A stretch of DNA of 64,000 bases, from contig JAFDZV010000018.1 of NCBI GenBank assembly GCA_018266795.1, positions 122,703-186,702 on the forward strand, written 5' to 3'. Made by a program: the position numbers and the translations under genes. This document shows positions 61,186 through 64,000 of this stretch, piece after piece. The notes under the pieces are model-generated. The model made no database searches, was not told where the DNA came from, and saw only the letters and a list, made by a program, of their open reading frames with translations. This DNA comes from Bacteroidota bacterium (lineage in GTDB: Bacteria; Bacteroidota; Ignavibacteria; OLB7). Each line of letters begins with the position of its first letter. Within the stretch, counting starts at the first letter, position 1.

Positions 61186-63300
61186 CTACGTGCCGATGGA
61201 GGCTACGAGCATATAGAGAAGCACGATGAGCCCCACGAAGGCTATGCATGCAAAGAACCCGATGACATCGGTTCGCGTCGGCCGCCAGAACTCCCAGTCG
61301 CTTCCCGGGAAGATCTTGTCGCGTTCCACCAGCTCCGGGTTCTCCACCTTCTCGCGAACGAGGCGCGCATCCAGCTCCGGGTCGGCGACGGCCGGAGTGT
61401 GGATGCGGGCATAGAATTCGCGCAGCACCGGCTCAGAGTTGCGTTTCGTTATGAGCGAGAATGCGATCAGCAGAATGAACGGAACGGTTGCATCGAAGAG
61501 CATCGATGCCGTGGCGATGCCGGGCTTCGTCCAGGTGCTGAAGTCGACACCTGCCTTGCTGAGGAGCCAGATCTGCGGACGGAACAGCCCCTTTCCCTCC
61601 ATCGGCGAGGCGGTGTCGTTCGGGCGCTGCCGAGCCACGGTCGCAAAATAGATACCCGTTGGCGGGATGCGTTCCTCTTTCATGAACGTGGCGCCAACGG
61701 CGTTGGCGCGTCCGGCCTCCACATCCTGCGCAGTTGCTTGGGCCTCCACCTGCACAATGCGTTCCCGTGTCTGCACCGTCAGGCCCGGATCGGTCGTGGC
61801 GCCCGGAATGATATTGATAAGGATCGGGATCGCTACGGTGAGAATGATCGAGACGATCATCTGTGCCGCCACGGCGCGCGTGTTCAAGCGCCTCCAGAAG
61901 TAGACCAGCCAGAAGGAGGGGCCGACGATGCTGCCAACCGTAAGAATGTAGCTGAACACCACCATGATCTTCTCGTTGGCGATCACGCGGGCGAAGAAGA
62001 TGGAGGCCACAAGAACGGCCAGCACCAGCAACCTCCCGAGCATAACCTGGGTGCGTTCGGAGGAATCCGGCCACAGCGGCAAAAGAACGTTGCGGATGAG
62101 GGCGGCCGATGCCTCCAGTGAGACCGTTGCATTGCCATCCATGTTCGCGGAGAAGATGGCGGCGATCATCAGACCGACTGCGCCGGCTCCGAGAAGGTCG
62201 CGTGTCATGAAGCCCCAGATATTCGTGGGGTCCGAGATCTTCCCTGCATACAGCCCAACCGCCAGCAACCCCGTAAACGCCCAGGCGATCATCATGAAGC
62301 GCTTGAACACCGCGCCCGAGACGAAACCGATGCGTGCCGCATTGTCATCCTTTGCCGAGCCTCCGAGCGTGAAGCTTTTTGGTGCATTCACTACCAGATT
62401 CAGAAGGGCAAAGCTTGCGACGAAGTACCAGGTATAGTCGCTCGTGGGGGACGTGCCGAAGAGCTCGAACGCGTGGTGGGGGATGTGATGCTGCATACCG
62501 GCGATTCCGCCGATGTGAGATAGAGCCGTGGGAATCAGCGCCAGTGAGAGGAATACGATGAGAACTCCCTGGATGATGTCGATCAGTGCCACGGCGAGCA
62601 ATCCCCCCAGGGCCGTGTAGGCGGCAATCATCAACGCATATAGTATATAGAAACGGAGCGAGTCCAGATCGAGGTATGAGGCGAATGTGTGAAGTTCGCC
62701 GCGCTTCTCGCGTTCCTGCAGTGTGGCGAGCGAGGTTCTTTCGGGAACGTTCAGCCGGGCATAGTCCAGAGCCTTCAACCGCTGAAGTTCATTGAATGCC
62801 GTCACACTTTCTCGTTCCTCTACAGTATATTCTGCCACCGGCTTCACCATGATCGCCTGGAGCGTCTTGCCGGTGAGGATATAGCCGAACGCGTTGGCGT
62901 AAACCGCCACTGCCAGCAGGACTGCCGCGTAGAGGCCGGCGAGGAAGCGGCTTTCGAAGCGATGCTGATACAGATCGCCTGGAGCAAGGTACCGGGCCCG
63001 GCGCTGGAGCGCGGCCGTGAACCATTGAACGGGCGTATGAAACAGGACAAGATTCTGAAACCAGACGCCCTGAAGTCCCTGGCGGTAGATTTCGCTGGTG
63101 ACCCCTGCCGTCTGCCCGGCATCAGTCATTGTGCCGAAGTTCAGGAATGTTACCAGGATACGCCCGAAGGATCGATTCCCCTGGTAGAAGTCGCTTGTAT
63201 TCTTCACGCGACGCCGTACCCAGGCACCGATCAGGATCAGCACGACAAAGTATGCGCCGATGACGACCCAATCAATGAGGCCCAAGCCGAGCAGATTCAT
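61186..63300 (-). CDS. Sodium:solute symporter (SSS) family transporter
   Basis: 704 residues, many membrane helices. Family blocks: I-G-A-W-V-R-R-R-V-K-N-T-S-D-F-Y-Q-G-N-R-S-F-G near the start, Y-T-A-L-G-G-L-L-A-V-A-L-I-D-I-I-Q-G-V-L in helix 6, A-A-I-F-S-A-N-M-D-G-N-A-T-V-S-L-E-A. A polar insert (about 150-205, E-E-R-E-S-V-T-A-F-N-E-L-Q-R) splits early helices, and a ~90-residue loop follows I-N-I-I-P-G-A-T-T; both make it longer than the ~500-residue norm. The R/K-Q-substrate contact side chains cannot be assigned. It co-localises with a glycosidase-like gene. The insert suggests a subclass of large SSS proteins. Confidence 0.85.
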   Translation of the reverse strand: MNLLGLGLIDWVVIGAYFVVLILIGAWVRRRVKNTSDFYQGNRSFGRILVTFLNFGTMTDAGQTAGVTSEIYRQGLQGVWFQNLVLFHTPVQWFTAALQRRARYLAPGDLYQHRFESRFLAGLYAAVLLAVAVYANAFGYILTGKTLQAIMVKPVAEYTVEERESVTAFNELQRLKALDYARLNVPERTSLATLQEREKRGELHTFASYLDLDSLRFYILYALMIAAYTALGGLLAVALIDIIQGVLIVFLSLALIPTALSHIGGIAGMQHHIPHHAFELFGTSPTSDYTWYFVASFALLNLVVNAPKSFTLGGSAKDDNAARIGFVSGAVFKRFMMIAWAFTGLLAVGLYAGKISDPTNIWGFMTRDLLGAGAVGLMIAAIFSANMDGNATVSLEASAALIRNVLLPLWPDSSERTQVMLGRLLVLAVLVASIFFARVIANEKIMVVFSYILTVGSIVGPSFWLVYFWRRLNTRAVAAQMIVSIILTVAIPILINIIPGATTDPGLTVQTRERIVQVEAQATAQDVEAGRANAVGATFMKEERIPPTGIYFATVARQRPNDTASPMEGKGLFRPQIWLLSKAGVDFSTWTKPGIATASMLFDATVPFILLIAFSLITKRNSEPVLREFYARIHTPAVADPELDARLVREKVENPELVERDKIFPGSDWEFWRPTRTDVIGFFACIAFVGLIVLLYMLVASIGT

Positions 63301-63847
63301 ACGGAGCTCCGGGACACCTGTGGATGAGAGATTTCGTGCAAAAAATACGCATCAAAAAAGTGGAACACGAGGAACTTGGCCGGAAACTTTTCTCTTGGTG
63401 CTGGGTTTTGATATTCAGTAGATTGCAACTGTAGCGCCCAAAATGACAGCCTTTCTACCGTCAACAGCAATCGGAATCGCCGTTTCAAGCCTTTTTTGAA
63501 CGGATTTCCGGACGGATCCAACAATCCGGATGCTGGAGTGGCACCTCCCACTTGCTTGGTCCTCAACCTTTGGCGCTACCCGTTTCTTCTGCTATCGTTT
63601 TGGGCGAAAACGTTCGATTTGGGCGCAATTAGGGCTTCGACTCCCTTCTTCCAGGAGTTTCGGGGCTAAAACTCGATACAGCCGAATGGCCGCTCGGGCT
63701 GACACATGGTCAATCCGTTGGGTCGTTATCGCAGTACCGCATGGTGTGCATACGCATCGAGAGCGGATGCAGTCCGTGCAGAAGGCGACATACATGGCAA
63801 ATTCATCGGTATTACCTATACCTATATCACAATTCACAGGAGCCAAC
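63301..63847. other. 547-base gap before the last partial gene
   Basis: No gene is seen. The symporter leader contains TATTTTTTG on the minus strand (63344-63336), close to the Bacteroidota -7 element TAnnTTTG. The far end has an AT-rich ACCTAT direct repeat (about 63815-63827) just before the next gene's ribosome binding site. Confidence 0.45.
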
Positions 63848-64000
63848 ATGTGGTTTCGTAGGTTACTTACCCTGGCTGTGCTGACGATTCTCGTCGGTAG
63901 CGCGGTTCAGGCGCAGGTCTACCCCCCGGCAGTGCAGATGCCGTGGAACAGGTATATCTGTACGCGCATCACAAATGCGTACACACCTATCATTGGCCAG
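63848..64000 (+). CDS. Start of a secreted protein (3' truncated by window edge)
   Basis: The frame from ATG 63848 is open for 51 codons to the window end. AGGAG at 63838-63842 is an excellent ribosome binding site five bases upstream. M-W-F-R-R-L-L-T-L-A-V-L-T-I-L-V-G-S-A-V-Q-A-Q is a clear signal peptide with cleavage after A-Q-A-like V-Q-A. The visible mature start (V-Y-P-P-A-V-Q-M-P-W-N-R-Y-I-C-T-R-I-T-N) is not recognisable. The export call is firm; the product is not known. Confidence 0.7.
   Translation, partial: MWFRRLLTLAVLTILVGSAVQAQVYPPAVQMPWNRYICTRITNAYTPIIGQ

Overview
The window reads as one chromosomal stretch of a high-GC, Gram-negative member of the Bacteroidota/Chlorobi (FCB) group, most plausibly a Kapabacteria-like lineage. 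The lineage is inferred, not proven. Two very large secreted proteins end in C-terminal modules of the type IX secretion sorting kind. The window also has PD40/OmpA proteins, many signal peptides and lipoproteins, a serine-palmitoyltransferase with the N-terminus typical of Bacteroidota Spt, KdsB (LPS), and promoter-like sites of the form TTG-N19..23-TAnnTT(C/G). I see no phage genes, transposases, rRNA, tRNA or CRISPR arrays. About 85% is coding.

Layout. 1-12 kb is envelope: the tail of an exported protein, a PD40-OmpA protein with two OmpA domains, a 1346-residue adhesin-like protein, and four tandem paralogous outer-membrane beta-barrels. 12-23 kb is lipid, sulfur and one-carbon metabolism: a methyltransferase, HpnE, a MetF-type reductase fused to a degenerate homocysteine-methyltransferase domain, a sulfite-oxidase/cytochrome c/porin-like operon, a serine palmitoyltransferase fused to a GNAT-like domain, KdsB and GatC. 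23.2-23.6 kb holds three tandem 145-bp units with covarying hairpins and terminators. 23.6-30.5 kb carries an MsrP-like enzyme, a MacA/LolCE/LolD-like ABC system and PPK2. 30.9-36 kb carries an ECF sigma factor, an anti-sigma-like protein ending in a beta-barrel-like domain, a lipoprotein with 19 DT hexads, an unknown protein and an SDR. 36-39.3 kb is a DUF2341/7xIg surface protein. 40-47 kb carries TlpA, GatA, a GNAT protein, a fatty-acid-hydroxylase family protein divergent from a TetR regulator, and tatB-tatA-purQ-purS. 47-64 kb carries aconitase, ProS, a CAP lipoprotein, a MarR regulator, a UvrD-like helicase, a lipoprotein, a tripeptidyl-peptidase-II-like lipoprotein, a six-hairpin glycosidase, a sodium:solute symporter and the start of another secreted protein.

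How genes connect. Tat subunits at 45 kb fit with the two Tat-type molybdopterin enzymes at 17 and 24 kb. Spt-GNAT, HpnE and the fatty-acid hydroxylase point to sphingolipid/hopanoid-type membranes. GatA and GatC are encoded 18 kb apart and GatB is not in the window. The most unusual items are the Spt-GNAT fusion, the loss of all zinc ligands in the homocysteine-methyltransferase domain, the sigma/anti-sigma-barrel/DT-hexad locus, and the structured tandem repeats.
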